A stretch of DNA of 64,000 bases from Lithodes maja (taxonomy: Eukaryota; Arthropoda; Malacostraca; Decapoda; Lithodidae). Below are positions 22,756 to 33,716 of this stretch, piece by piece. The DNA lies in NCBI GenBank assembly GCA_037953745.1, contig JBAKBP010001411.1, positions 62,001 to 126,000 on the forward strand, given 5' to 3'. The position numbers and the translations under genes were made by a program. How positions within the stretch are numbered: the stretch's first letter is position 1; every line of letters begins with the position of its first letter. The notes under the pieces were generated by a model. The model was given only the letters and a program-made list of their open reading frames with translations. It ran no database searches and was not told where the DNA came from.

Positions 22756-24539
22756 TGTTACGACTGAGGTTTAAATATATCAGGGTTCTTATTCATTGGA
22801 CTAGTAATGGCATAAATGCTACAACGGAAAGCGCTAGATCCAACCTCTGATGTATATTCCCAGTGAACAAAGAACACAAATACTCTCCAGTGTTCTATAT
22901 GCAATAATAGGTTATTAAACTCTCAATAAATGTGCGTCTACTCTAGGCTTAAAGTTATGTGAAAACAGCCTATTACTACCTATAACCGAAGGTGCTTGGT
23001 TATGGTATGCAAAGTAAGGTGGTAAGAGAAGTTACAGCTTACGTTACTTTAATCAATAAATTTCAGGCACTCCTGCATGAAAGAAAGTGCACTAAAGTCC
23101 TTCAACACCAACAAGGAATCTTCTTTAAATGTTAGATGCTATCAAGATGCTCGAATCGGAAATGGAACCCAAAAAGGCAGGCAGCGGAACAATGCTTGTG
23201 CAGGCTATGCACACAAAAAGGCAGGATATATAATGCAGTCGGAGCCAAGAATATCCTAAACGCTACAACAATAATAATCTCCACGACAATGCAGTATTCC
23301 TATCAACAAAAAGAGCCTAAGTCGTTTGTGTCTCAATACATCAAACTAGGCTGCGAAATGCTTGTGTAATCATAAACGGGTATGCATAAAAGAGAGTAAT
23401 TGGTTTAATATACTTAATGTCTACTGTGACTGATAAAGTCTAGCTAGAGTCAATGATACGAGATACTGGTGCGCATGGCATGCCGCATAGCCTAGTGCAA
23501 ATCTCAAGTCTGTGCGTCAAATATTACGTTATAATGAAGGGTAGCTCTCTTGAGAAACCTTAATACTGAAGTATTAAGCGTTCTCCTGGCGTACCTCAAA
23601 GACAAACAACGAGCTTAGAACAGTGCAGAATGGTATAGGCAAAAAACCCTCATTCGTGCATGCTCTATTCTCAATGGCTCACAGACTAGAATTTACCCAA
23701 TCAACTCCAGTTCTCAGGTATGTCGTGCAGCTTTTAACTAAAGCCAGCACCCATCGGAAACAATACCAACATCGTATCAGACTCCTAGTCTAGCATTATC
23801 TAATCCAGCAGAACACTAATAATTATAGGAAGCGGTACTGAACAATATGAATGCCAACCAATGCTTCGTGATCAACTTATCTTAACAACTAAACATACAT
23901 GGGTTATATAAGACCTTAACGCACAGTTTACCAGAGGGGGTATAATATTAATAAAAGGTGGTGAAAGATATGGAAAATGAGAGAGATAGGCAGAGGAAAA
24001 GGTTCTCAGGTGCAGTAAGGGGGACAGATATCAAAGGGATAAGAGGGATGCGTTCTAGAAACCAGATCTGAGGGAGAGAGTGGCAAGAAAGCTGTATATA
24101 TATACTAGCACTAGCTCGCACTGCGTAGTCAAAGCGGTAACAATTCCTTCAGCCAATGACAAAGAAGCCAGCCAAACATGACGTCACCAAGCATGGTAAA
24201 AAACTCCTCCAACCAATCCCCAAGAGGCCAGCCAGCTGTGACGTCATCAAGCATGGCAAAAAACACTGCGTGCCTCCTCTCACTCTGTTCTACTCTCTCT
24301 CTCTCTCTCAAATCCTATCATTACTACTTAATGACAAAACATATACTTTGCAATTAAATATATAAAGCCTTGACATGGGCGAAAACAAAGAGCCTTTCTG
24401 GACTGCCCATGACACGAGCTTTCATATGAAATAAAGCACACAATAATACATCAACTGTAGCCACATCCACTGCCCTGGCGATCCTAACGAGTCACTGTAG
24501 GACAAGCCATGCGGTTCTAACGGAGTGGTTAACGTCACA
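22756..24539 (-). repeat. Gypsy-2 5' LTR
   Basis: 1784 bp, starting TGTGACGTTAACC (at 24539 on the - strand) and ending GTAACA (22756). It is matched along its length by the 3' LTR at 9256-11458. Differences include short indels, for example a stretch present near 10830-10870 but missing near 23925. It carries the promoter-like signals listed separately and a (GA)n tract on the - strand near 24292-24310. Confidence 0.92.
24095..24246 (-). promoter_or_regulatory. Candidate LTR promoter: two CRE palindromes and a TATA box
   Basis: Reading along the - strand, the palindrome TGACGTCA (the CREB/ATF site) occurs at 24239-24246 and again at 24179-24186, exactly 60 bp apart. A run of alternating TA follows at 24095-24104, and inverted CCAAT motifs lie inside each repeat. 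The CRE lies in an imperfect 60-bp tandem duplication (about 24148-24207 and 24208-24267). The 3' LTR keeps a TATATATA-like run (about 11031-11039) but its CRE is TGATGTCA. The order CRE-CRE-TATA fits a U3 promoter; function is inferred. Confidence 0.5.
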
Positions 24540-24889
24540 GTACCCATATAATAGAATAAGATAAGTACCCATATAATAGAATAGGGGAACAAAGCCCGAA
24601 CAATATTACCGAAACAAGTTACAATCCCCGGAAAATATGTTTTCTCCCATTACCAAACGATCTCGGATGCAAGTCATTTTCAGAGTAAATATCCATTTTT
24701 GTTGCCTTTGGATACAGGATGGGTTGAGGGGGGGAGGGCTTTGCCCCCATCTCATCCCCCATGACTAATTGAAATCAGCATCTATTTTAACAGTAACGGG
24801 CTTAATAAGAGTTTCAATGCAGTCTATAGGGATTTATTTGTTTTTTACAGTGCTTTATATAGTGCACATAAAATGCAAATGTTTACATC
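24540..24889. repeat. Short tandem duplication and unassigned DNA
   Basis: Opens with two copies of GTACCCATATAATAGAATA (24540 and about 24564). The rest, including a G-rich patch near 24726-24740, has no recognisable gene or terminal repeat. Confidence 0.5.
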
Positions 24890-25558
24890 TAGCGGCATGA
24901 TGCTACACATGTGAGAAGCACCAGGGCAAAAGCCAACAAAGCCCTGGGTTTCCTGCGCAGGAACCTAAGGAGGTGCAACGCAGACATCTAAATTTTAGCT
25001 TCTAAAACATTAGTTGGACTACACATTGAGTACTGCGACACCGTCTGGGATCCACACACTCACAGCAACATTAATACATTAGAAGCCATACAGAATAAAG
25101 CGGCAAGATGGATCAGACGTAATTACAGACACACTACATCGGTCACTTTGCTCAAACTAGACATTAGATTAGACACACTTGCAACAAGACAAATACACAG
25201 ACAACAAATGCTATACAAAATCACAAAGAATCTAGAAGACATAGATAAGGACACATATTTACACCCTACAAAGATTCGATCCACAAGAGGCAGCCACAAC
25301 CGAAAATACCACACAAACCAGGCAAGCACAGACATATTTGGGTACTCCAATTTTTTCCCCGCAGCATCCAAGAGTGGAATCACCTTCCATCTCATATAGT
25401 TAACAATCCCACTCTTGATAGTTTTAAAGCCAAGATCACCAAACATTGTTCTCCTTCCTCATCCTTCCCATTAGCCCCTTAACTCCCCGCACAACCCCCG
25501 CATATCATGCTGCCCGTGTGCAGCCCTCTGCGAGTCCCCAAGCTAAAACTAAAAAGCT
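24890..25558 (+). pseudogene. 5'-truncated CR1-like LINE, RT C-terminal region
   Basis: Translation gives the post-RT C-terminal region of a LINE: TRAKANKALGFLRRNLRR, an in-frame stop, then LHIEYCDTVWDPHTH, IQNKAARWIRRNY and DIFGYSNFFP. After a one-base shift near 25360 it ends SIQEWNHLPSHI and LDSFKAKITKH. No RT catalytic motif is present, so the copy is 5'-truncated. The 3' tail runs to about 25558, where an inverted-repeat element starts. Confidence 0.8.
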
Positions 25559-25870
25559 AAAGGTAAGAGTTATTATCGGGCGTACCACTACCGACATACA
25601 ACATAAATCATCTATAAATACTTGGTAACATTCAAGCCAACTAGAGCCGCCTTATTTACCAAGTTTCTGTATATTTTTTTCAAGGAATATAGTGTTTTAT
25701 TGTTGTTTATCATGGTTTGAGTGGAGGATTTGCATTAACTTACCCATTATTCATTAATTTGAAGATACTCGTCAAATGGCGCCATTTATTGGGTGAATTG
25801 CGCTTTTACAGTAGGTAAGGGAAATTGTGGGGAGGCCATGCATGCTTCCAAAATGTACAAATATTATATT

Positions 25871-25895
25871 AACCTAAGTTAACCTAACCTAACCC
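25871..25895. repeat. Short telomere-like CCTAA repeats
   Basis: AACCTAAGTTAACCTAACCT followed by AACCC: a few degenerate copies of the arthropod (TTAGG)n unit in reverse orientation. Too short to be a telomere. Confidence 0.6.
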
Positions 25896-26229
25896 TAATA
25901 TAATATAATATAATATAGTTTTTGTGAGTAACGTTCAAGCCATTTATTGGGTGAATCGCACTCACCGCATCTTTCAAAAGAAGAAGAAGAGGACCCAGGT
26001 CGAAGGATTCATTGGGTGCAATGCTTTGTTTACGTTCGGGACATTATTTTCGTGTTATTTTTCGGTGGAATCGGGTTTTTTCAAGTGTCGATAACGAAAT
26101 TCCTCCATGTGGACTATAATGAGAAAAATATGGCGAGTCTATTGGTCCCTATTTTCCCAAATAAATTATTTCTAATAGGGCGGCGAAAGAGGTCTTGAAT
26201 ATTATCAAATACTTAACCTAACTAAAAAG

Positions 26230-26281
26230 CCTAACCTAACCTACTATTCTCATTACTACATGAATACTAGGTTAGGTTAGG
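26230..26281. repeat. Hairpin of telomere-like repeats
   Basis: CCTAACCTAACCTA at 26230-26243 is perfectly complementary to TAGGTTAGGTTAGG at 26268-26281, with a 24-base loop. Further CCTAA- and GGTTA-type units flank it (26213-26228 and 26288-26297). Confidence 0.8.
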
Positions 26282-26360
26282 TTGTTTGGTTAGGTTAATG
26301 TTTTAGAGAGGAGTTCTGCTGTATGTCGGTAGTGGTACGCCTGATAACACAACTCTTACC

Positions 26361-26536
26361 AAGAAAAAGCGACATTCTGGAGATCTTAGCCATTTTAGAG
26401 CGATATTGTAGATACTGTGGCATTATTATAGCGATTTTCGGCATTCATTTACTGTAATATAACAGATATGATTCGTTAACCCCTTCACCGACATTACGTA
26501 ATTCGGTAAGAGTTGTGTTATCGGGCGTACCACTAC
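26361..26536. other. Unassigned DNA left of BEL-1
   Basis: No open frame of interest. It ends with a third, truncated copy (26505-26536) of the terminal repeat of the neighbouring element. BEL-1 starts at 26537. Confidence 0.5.
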
Positions 26537-26598
26537 TGTGAGAAATAAATTGACTACACCGGTATCTGGGGAATGTTGGCAACTATCTATCTATCTAT

Positions 26599-28640
26599 CT
26601 ATTGCCCGACGCCGTGATCCCCGAAGGGGTGGCCACGAACGAACCGCCCCCATGCACCTCTGTCCCCAGTCAGTCGACGCCCCTCCTCCCAACCAGCACT
26701 GCCTTCGTTCATGTAGTTCCTCACTCCATCCTTCCACCTCATATTCGGTCTACCTCTCCCCCTCTGTCCCTCCACCTCGCTCTCGTACACCCTCTTAGTT
26801 ATTCTCTCGCTTTCCATACGTTCCATAATTATGGCCGAACCATCTCAAGTTGTTCCTTTTCACACTTTCCAGCACATCTACCTCCACACCACACCTCCTT
26901 CTTACTTCCTCATTAGTCTGTCTATCCCTCCATGTAACTCCGCACGCACTCCTTAAGTAATTCATTTCCACTGCTCTCACTCTTGGTCTGAGTCTCTCAA
27001 CCAACGTCCATGCTTCGCTTCCGTAAGTCAGTGTCGGGATTACCACACTGTCATGCAAGGACTTCTTCACTTCCATACTGACCACCCTATTTCTTGTTAC
27101 TGCTTTTAGCGTTCCTACAACCCTCTTCCCCTGTTGTACCCTCTCCCGCACCTCTTCATCCATAGTCCCATCTTTACTCAACACACTGCCCAGATACTTA
27201 ACCCGGGAACTGCGGGGAGACTCTTAAGAGTTCCCCCGGCGGACTGCGGGGAGACTCTTGAGAGTAAGTAAAACAAAAAATCAACTTTTGACATCGAAAA
27301 AAAAAAAAAAAAATTATTTTTTTATTTTTTTATTTTTTTTTGGCCCCTGGGCCATGCAAAATCTCAGTCCTCTACCTCACCTCCTTCCCCACTTTCCTCC
27401 TCTCCTTCAGTTATCACCTATTTTCCCTGTTATTCCCTTATTCTGAGGTATATTTTCGTGCTAACATTAGCGAGTTGCAAGCAGGGTGTTGTCATCACTG
27501 ATGGCAAGCGAGTGCAAGAGAGAGAGAGAGAGAGTATCGATCGACTGTGTCTCAGTGGCCTTGGGGGAAATTGGCGGGAAAGCAGGTTGCCTCACCCATA
27601 CATTATACAACTCGCGGGCTATATCTCCGATTTTGACCATCCAATCGCAGTTTTCACTCGTTTTATTGTTGTTTCAGGTTAATACCTTTATAGTCAACCC
27701 ATAATAGGCGCATATGGATAAGTATTAATGCTATTAATGGTACAATGAATATTTTAGTGACGGAAACACCTCCAATACGTCAGCACAGGGGGACGTTTCC
27801 AATTACCCCCATGCGCACTTGTTAGGTTAAAAGAGTTGACGATCTCCATAGCCTGACCGTTCAGCTTCACCTCACACTCTGTGACTTCACCCCTTTCGAA
27901 GACCATAACCTTGCTCTTCCCCGTATTTACCTTCAAATTCCGTTTTTCGCACACTGTTCCAAACTCATTTACCAGACCCTGCAACTCCCATTCATTATCA
28001 CTCATCAGAACTGTATCATCCGCAAACAGCAGTATAGGTAGCTTCCACTCAATTCCCTCCCTTTTCAGCGATACACCAACATCCACTGCTCTTGATAGTA
28101 TTTCTTTCATAACTCCATCCATATATACAGTAAACAACCACGGGGACATCACACACCCCTGTTTCAAACCAACATTCAGGTCAAAGAACTCGCTCTGCTC
28201 ACTCTCCACACGTACTGCCGCCTTTGCACCCTCATACATGCTCTTCACTGCTTTCAGCAACTTGCCCTCTACTCCGTATATTCTAAGTACTTTCCACAAA
28301 CCTTCTCTATCCACTCTGTCATAGGCCTTCTCCAAGTCCATAAAGGCAACATACACCTTTTGTTTCTTCTCCAGATACTTCTCCACAACACAATTCAGGG
28401 TAAAAATCTGATGTACACATCCTCTTCCCTTCCTAAAACCTCCCTGCTCGTCGCCTATCCATTTCTCCGTTCTCACTCTCACTCTCTCAATCACTACCCT
28501 ACTGTATACCTTCCCTACTACGCTTAGAAGACATATTCCTCGGTGGTTACCACACACTCCTCTTTCCCCTTTGCCCTTATATAGGGGGACTATTATGCCA
28601 GTCTTCCAGTCATCGGGTGCACTCCCCTTCTCCCATGCTA
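26599..28640 (-). pseudogene. RTE-like LINE reverse transcriptase
   Basis: From the N-terminal side: KLAWEKGSAPDDWKTG, NHRGICLLSVVGKVYSRVV, QGGFRKGRGCVHQIF, FMDLEKAYDRVDREGLW, LKQGCVMSPWLFTVYMD, the catalytic LLFADDTVL and VNTGKSKVM, up to EIVNSF at 27831. The MITE intervenes, then KYLGSVLSKDGTMDEE and LTYGSEAWT follow. After a frameshift near 26830 the C-terminus has RGRGRPNMRWKDGVRNY and TGDRGAWGRF, the tail type seen in RTE-like LINEs. The endonuclease is missing through 5' truncation. The clade call is inference from the tail and microsatellite end. Confidence 0.85.
27200..27826. mobile_element. TTAA-flanked MITE in the RTE-like LINE
   Basis: 627 bp between TTAA at 27196-27199 and 27827-27830. 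Removal restores the RT frame (VNSF-KYLG). It begins CCCGGGAACTGCGGGGAG; the right end, reverse-complemented, begins CCTAACAAGTGCGCATG. It is nearly the same sequence as the MITE in BEL-2 (43763-44390), including a long A/T tract, a GA microsatellite near 27519-27534 and a shared non-coding core. Confidence 0.9.
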
Positions 28641-29385
28641 GTTTGCAATGTTGGCAACAACCTTCCGATAGGGTAACCTCACTAGAGTGAACAATTTCCT
28701 ACCAGAACCAGGTGATTGTATATATTGTAGAGATTAATTAATGTTAGCTAATTTAGTACTGTATAAGATTACCTTGATCAAGTTAATTTAGTTATAAAAC
28801 CTTGTAGAAATAAGTTTAGAAGAATTGTAAAGAGGATCAGTTTAAATATTCCCGCGACCGCATACGCGATCCACCGTTTGCTTTAGGGTCGTTAATATCT
28901 TTATATTATGTTCACTAAATCGTTGTGAAACGATGTTCACCTTTATAATTATATAATTTAAATGCTGATAATTATTTATATGATTTCGTGAAGAGGGAAT
29001 GAACCCTTGGTAACGAATTAATATATAGTTTATTTAAGAGTCGGAAATTGAAGTTCCGATCAGACGCTAGTAAACATCTGAACGGTAGAGAAGTGTCCTG
29101 TGATCTCCTCCACCACAATTCTCACGCCCGGCCCGGAGTCCTGACCTATAACCCTTATCTACCGAAGCCGGAATCCTCTGAACTAAACCATGACCCTAGT
29201 TATAGCTAAGTCATTGATATATATGGCCATTTATACAATGTTTAGTTAGGGCATCCTGAGAGATAGGCTACCATAGTTCATACCATAAGGTAGGCGATCT
29301 CAGACTTTATTTTTATTTAGGTTGATTAATTTAATATTTCGATTGGTGTGGTAAGAGATAACCTTTGGCCATATTATCCCCCACA

Positions 29386-30336
29386 TTTTGGTGCCCCGAG
29401 TGAGGATTCCGATCGGTGTGTAGACTAGGGGTTGAGTTAGGGCCAGTTTTCAACAGTTAGGGTCCCTGCTAAGCTGCAGCGGTAGGCTAATGTTTAAGGT
29501 CTTTTTGTGAGACATAGATTGATCCCCCGCCGTTATGAGGTCCCTAACTGTGAGGCGATGGCCTTGGGTGAGTGGCATTTCAATTAATCATAAGATAAAA
29601 TCGCATGGCGTTTAAATCCTGTGGTAGAGGACCAGTAGGAGGGTCTGCAATTAACGTTGTGTTCTCTGGCGTTTGTGAAACTCAGAGCTTAAGCTTCGTT
29701 GCAGTCCCTAAATTTCCCCCATATTATTCATATTTAGACCATTTTATGTCTCTGTCTTTAATGTCGCCCGCGTCTGGCAGACTAGGTCGACCAGCTAAAT
29801 GCTCGGGACGGCGCATATACGAAATCTAATAAATAATAAAAGTGTTCCCCCCCCCCTTTTAGAAAAATGCTACTACCACAGGTACCCACTAACATCTGGG
29901 ATAAGAAATCAATGATTAACTAAATATTTACAGTTTTAGCTTCATTCTTGTACCTAAATTCTCCCTATTATTTGATAATTTAGGCCATTTTTATGTTTCT
30001 GTCCTTTAATGTCACCTGCGTCTGAAAGACCAAGTAGACCAGCTAAATGCTGGGGACGGACGGAGCATATATGACATTTAATTCAATAATAAATATATTC
30101 CCTCTCCCTACTAGCGTGCGTTCCCACGTATTAGGTAAATTATATTGTGGACTTAATGTTTTCAACTAATTATTCATCTGAATTTGTAGCAAATAATGGT
30201 ACGCATATAATGCTAAAGATTAACAGCTAAATTGAGTATGTGTTAGGCTATATCTAAATATAATTTTGATTGTTGAAAATTAGTCTTCAGTATAAACATT
30301 AATAATAGTCCAGAAAATAATTACCCATTTCCCAAA
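29386..30336 (+). other. BEL-1 leader
   Basis: Begins with the primer-binding-type TTTTGGTGCCCCGAGTGAGG and runs to the gag ATG. It contains an internal near-duplication of about 120 bp: the CATTTTATGT...AATGTC..CGCGTCTG...GACCAGCTAAATGCT block near 29740-29810 recurs near 29990-30060. The matching BEL-2 leader holds a MITE at the TTAA that is empty here at about 29759-29762. The 74-codon frame at 29605 is not supported by BEL-2. Confidence 0.7.
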
Positions 30337-31516
30337 ATGACTGATACACTCTTGAGAAAATCTATGGTGGGGAAATTAGGCTGGGTAACTAGAGCATTAA
30401 ATAATTGCCAGGAGGTAAAAAGACGTGACCCCTGTCCAAGGGAGCTGTTAAAATCTCAAATCCAAGATCTTAAAACCCGGTGGGCTAATTATGAAGAGTC
30501 TTGCAATAAATTGGAGGACTTTTGCATCAAACAAGAACAATCTGAAAGGTTTGAGGAATTACAGCAAGCCTATGCAAATGCCCGTGAAAATTATTTGGAT
30601 CAACTAGCTGGGTTCGAATCCTTGGCGACAGAGACGGTTACCGAAACAGGGAGTAATGGTACCAGTAATGGTATTGCGGCTCCGGGACAACAAAGCTTTA
30701 AGTTGCCACCTATAACCTTACCTGAATTTGATGGGCAATCTGATTGGAATACCTTTTGGGACAAATTTAAAGGTTTAGTTCATGACAGGTTAGATATTTC
30801 TGCAGCAAATAAATTTTCATACTTGTTGGGTCAACTTAAGGGTTTTGCATTGGATTTTATCAAGGAACTTCCCATAACAGATGCCAATTATACAGCAGCT
30901 CTAGACGTACTCAAGGAGAATTTTGAAGATACGGAGTTGACTCTACAGCGCCTAGTTTACAAATTGCTGGAGTTATCAGGACCAAAGCATACGTACCAGG
31001 ATCTTCAGTCATTCCGGATCAGCTTGAATTGTTTTGAAATCACTTAGTACCCAGAAAGATCTTGATTCAGCTTCTTGGCTCTTGAACCATATTGTACAAC
31101 AAAAGCTCTCTCAGAAAACCTGTGATGAATTGTACCACAGGTATAAGAAGAACTACTTCACGTATCAAGAGATAGAAGAGGGTTTAAGAGAGCTGTGCAA
31201 ACACATGCAGGTTTCCAAGAAGGATAGCGGTATCAAGGAAGGAGACAACAAGATTAAATACACAAAAGTGTCTACAACAGGGACTAAGGAAAAAGCAAAA
31301 CCGTTCAAGAAGGAAGAGGTTGGTACCTATGTGACATCCGTCCAGCAGAATAATCAAACTAATACAGTATCTAAAACAAAAGGTGTTTGGGAGAGAAAAA
31401 ATTCCCGTCTCAATTCTCCAGTGAACCAAGAAGTAACCAGAAATATTAACCCCACACCAGGGATAAACCAAGAAAACCGGAAGGTGTGTATGTTATGTTC
31501 AGAACAACATTCCACA
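30337..31516 (+). pseudogene. BEL-1 gag (truncated)
   Basis: Starts MTDTLLRKSMVGKLGW. An N-terminal helical region, then LPPITLPEFDGQSDWNTFWD, the conserved core of BEL/Pao-type gag proteins, and ALDVLKENF. The first frame stops at 31045-31047 after NCFEIT and the sequence continues in the +1 frame from about 31034 (LSTQKDLDSASWLLN, YQEIEEGLRELC). The same change is present in BEL-2. The protein ends in VCMLCSEQHSTV at 31516, in mid zinc knuckle, where sequence switches to DIRS-A. Protease, RT and integrase are missing. Confidence 0.87.
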
Positions 31517-32034
31517 GTGAGTCAGTGACTGATAAGGCTCTATCTCTTACCCGGCGCATCTTACTTCAGAACTCAGTTCAGTCCCTTGGTGACATACGCA
31601 CAGCCATATTTGAGGCCGTGAGGGTGCGTCAAGATCTGAGGGTGTACCTTGTTAAGAAGCTGCCAGTTGAGATAGGTAGAAGGTTAATTTTGTCTGATGT
31701 ATTCACAAAAACTCTTGCTTCCACAGATGCTTGGCGCACAGTAAATTGTTTGCTGGACTCTAACCGTGCCACTGCTTCCAAGCCGAAGAGTGAGTCATCA
31801 ATTAAATCTAAGTTTTCTAAGAGTCCATTTCGTGGCCAGTTTCAGTCGCCGCAGTCATCCAAGACGCACACCAACCCCGGCAGCAGTGGCACAGCTAGAG
31901 GCCGCGGTCAGTCCAGGGGTAGAGGAAGATGGCTTAGGGGGCAACCAAAGCATAAGTCAGGTAGCAATGATAGCAAAGCCTCTCGTCCCTCTAACATTCA
32001 GTCAGAATCACAATCCTCCCAACCAAAAAACTGA
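31517..32034 (+). pseudogene. DIRS-A gag C-terminal part
   Basis: Frame with LTRRILLQNSVQSLGDIRTA, VRQDLRVYLVKKLP and a basic, Gly/Ser/Arg-rich tail (ARGRGQSRGRGRW). The DIRS-B gag at 55142-55870 has the same core (LSRRLLLQNSIQSLGDIR). The N-terminal part is missing. The frame ends at 32034 and coding continues in another frame into RT. Confidence 0.8.
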
Positions 32035-33716
32035 GACACCACGAAGCTCTCTCACTCCCAGGGCCGCTGAATGGCGCGACGGATACGAGAGTAGCTCTGC
32101 CGGACAAAGCCAGTCTAGAGACTGGCAACTTTCGGACATGGCCCTGGAACACATGGGCAAGAACAGTGGTCCACAAGGGCCTCTCATGGAGATGGTCCCG
32201 GCGACCTCGGTTACGTATCCCCCAAGAAATAACTTGTGTTTCATTAGAGGTGGGATCAGTCATCCGGGAGATGGTACTCAAGCAGATCATTGTTCCAATA
32301 TCATCCACTCAGCCCGTGTTCACTTCCCGAATATTCTTGGTGCCAAAAAGGGACAGTGTTCAGATGAGACCGGTCATCGACCTGTCTACTCTGAATCACT
32401 ATATTCACAATCAGTCGTTCAGGATGCTGACGGTGAGTCAGATCAGGCTGACACTGCTGCTGCAAAGTTGGATGTGTTCCATAGATCTGACAGATGCCTA
32501 CTGGCATGTCCCTATAAACAAATTATTTAAAAAGTACCTGGCCTTGCACCAAGGGAATCAGACATTTATTTTTCAAAGGATGCCCTTTGGTCTAAATCTT
32601 GCACGTCGTGTCTTCACAAAATTAGTCCGACAGGCTCTGCTACCATTGCTCAAACAAGGTATCATGGTGTTATGGTAACTAGACGATTGGTTAATAGTAG
32701 CGAATTCCAAAATTGTTTGCCTTCACAATGTACAACAGGTAATGTCTCATATCACCGCCCTGGGGTTCAAGGTATAGCCTACTTGGCAAAGTCCAACTTG
32801 AATTCGACGAGGGCCATCCAGTGGGTGGGTCTGCTTTGGGACACTGAATTACTTACTCTGAGTCAGAGTGCCAACAACCGTCAGAGATTTCGCAAGAAAC
32901 TCTTCCGGTTTCTGGAGTCTCTAGTCAGGTCACTCAACTGGATCAGGTTGACGGTTCCGTTAGGTCGTCTAAAGGTGAAAAGGCTTATTCTGGAGGGAAA
33001 CAAGTGCTTTCCGTTATTGTCGGCGGAAACACTATGGCGAAACCCGAAATTAATCCACAACCTGCTGGCGGCTTGTGTGAAGCCAGAAGTGTTACACTCC
33101 TCTTTGACATGGACAACTCCTCCTCCGACGGTCTGGATCGACACAGACGCGTCATGTACCCTGGGATGGGGGTATCAGTCGAATCTGGGCCATCAAGGTC
33201 AGGGTCTATGGTCCAGGTACAATCAACTTCACATAAATGCCAAAGAGTTATTAGTCCCCCTGTTTTTCTTAAAGGAGCACGGCTCAACTTTGGCAGGAAA
33301 GTCCTTAGCCTTCAGAATGGACAATCTGACTGCAGTAACATGCATTCAGAAGCAAGGGTCAGTGAGATCTTGAGTGTTACAAGGGTTGTTGGAAAAGATC
33401 TTTCGGCTGGCTGCAAGGCTACGGATTTATCTTCATGCAACATATCTTCCCTGCGTAGCAAATATCTGGGCAGACGCTCTGTCTCGGAGACAGAGCACTC
33501 TAGTAGAATAGTCTCTCAAGCAAACCGTCTTTCAAAAGATGATTGCAGAGCCATACCTTCCACAAGTGGACTTGTTCGCATCACAGGCAACACACAAGTT
33601 GCCTCAGTTCCTCACACGCCTGAGTCAAACCCCGGCGGGAGGGCCGGATGCATTTCTGGTCGATTGGAACAAATGGAGCTCCATTTATCTGTTTCCACCT
33701 CCAGACGCATCCTTAA
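32035..33716 (+). pseudogene. DIRS-A RT, RNase H and methyltransferase-like region
   Basis: RT motifs: VPKRDSVQMRPVIDLS, SIDLTDAYWHVP, FQRMPFGLNLARRVFTK. The YLDD box reads stop-LDD because the Tyr codon is TAA at 32676-32678. RNase H follows across frame changes (TVWIDTDASCTLGWGY, NAKELLVPLFFLKEHGS, AFRMDNLTAVTCIQKQGS). Then comes QVDLFASQATHKLPQF and LVDWNKWSSIYLFPPPDASL, the segment usually annotated in DIRS elements as a Dam-like methyltransferase. A MITE at the TTAA 33713-33716 separates it from the recombinase. An alternative frame (33004-33735) stays open across RNase H, as in DIRS-B. Confidence 0.83.

Larger units (their letters stand above)
25562..26360. mobile_element. Putative DNA element with about 40-bp terminal inverted repeats
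   Basis: The left arm (25562-25601) and the right arm (26320-26360, reverse-complemented) both begin GGTAAGAGTT and share GGCGTACCACTACCGACATAC, with a two-base length difference between. A third copy of the arm at 26505-26536 is cut by the BEL-1 LTR. The interior holds telomere-like repeats and an 83-codon frame at 25947-26198 that I do not recognise. No transposase is visible. It could be a MITE or a foldback element; the target duplication is unclear. Confidence 0.55.
26584..28646 (-). mobile_element. RTE-like LINE inserted in the BEL-1 LTR
   Basis: Flanked by the 12-bp duplication AATGTTGGCAAC (26572-26583 and 28647-28658). The - strand 3' end is a (GATA)-type microsatellite tail (26584-26600), a form common in RTE-type LINEs. 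The element is 5'-truncated, starting within the RT fingers, and carries a TTAA-flanked MITE at 27200-27826. Intact BEL-2 LTR sequence provides the empty site. Confidence 0.88.
26537..29385 (+). repeat. BEL-1 5' LTR (split by a LINE)
   Basis: Starts TGTGAGAAATAAATTGAC and ends CCCCCACA, matching both BEL-2 LTRs (42625-43389 and 52929-53702). The LTR is interrupted after its first 47 bases by an RTE-like LINE at 26584-28646; without the insertion and one copy of its duplication it would be about 774 bp. The sequence that follows, TTTTGGTGCCCCGAG, is identical to BEL-2. No 3' LTR exists for BEL-1 in the window. Confidence 0.92.

Noticed and set aside
24540..24889. Gypsy-1 3' LTR resuming after Gypsy-2
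   Set aside because: No similarity to 960-2930 was seen.
26230..26300. A chromosome end
   Set aside because: Only a few telomere-like units, inverted and embedded in repeats.
29605..29829. A small gene in the BEL-1 leader
   Set aside because: The frame is not kept in BEL-2 and shows no domain.
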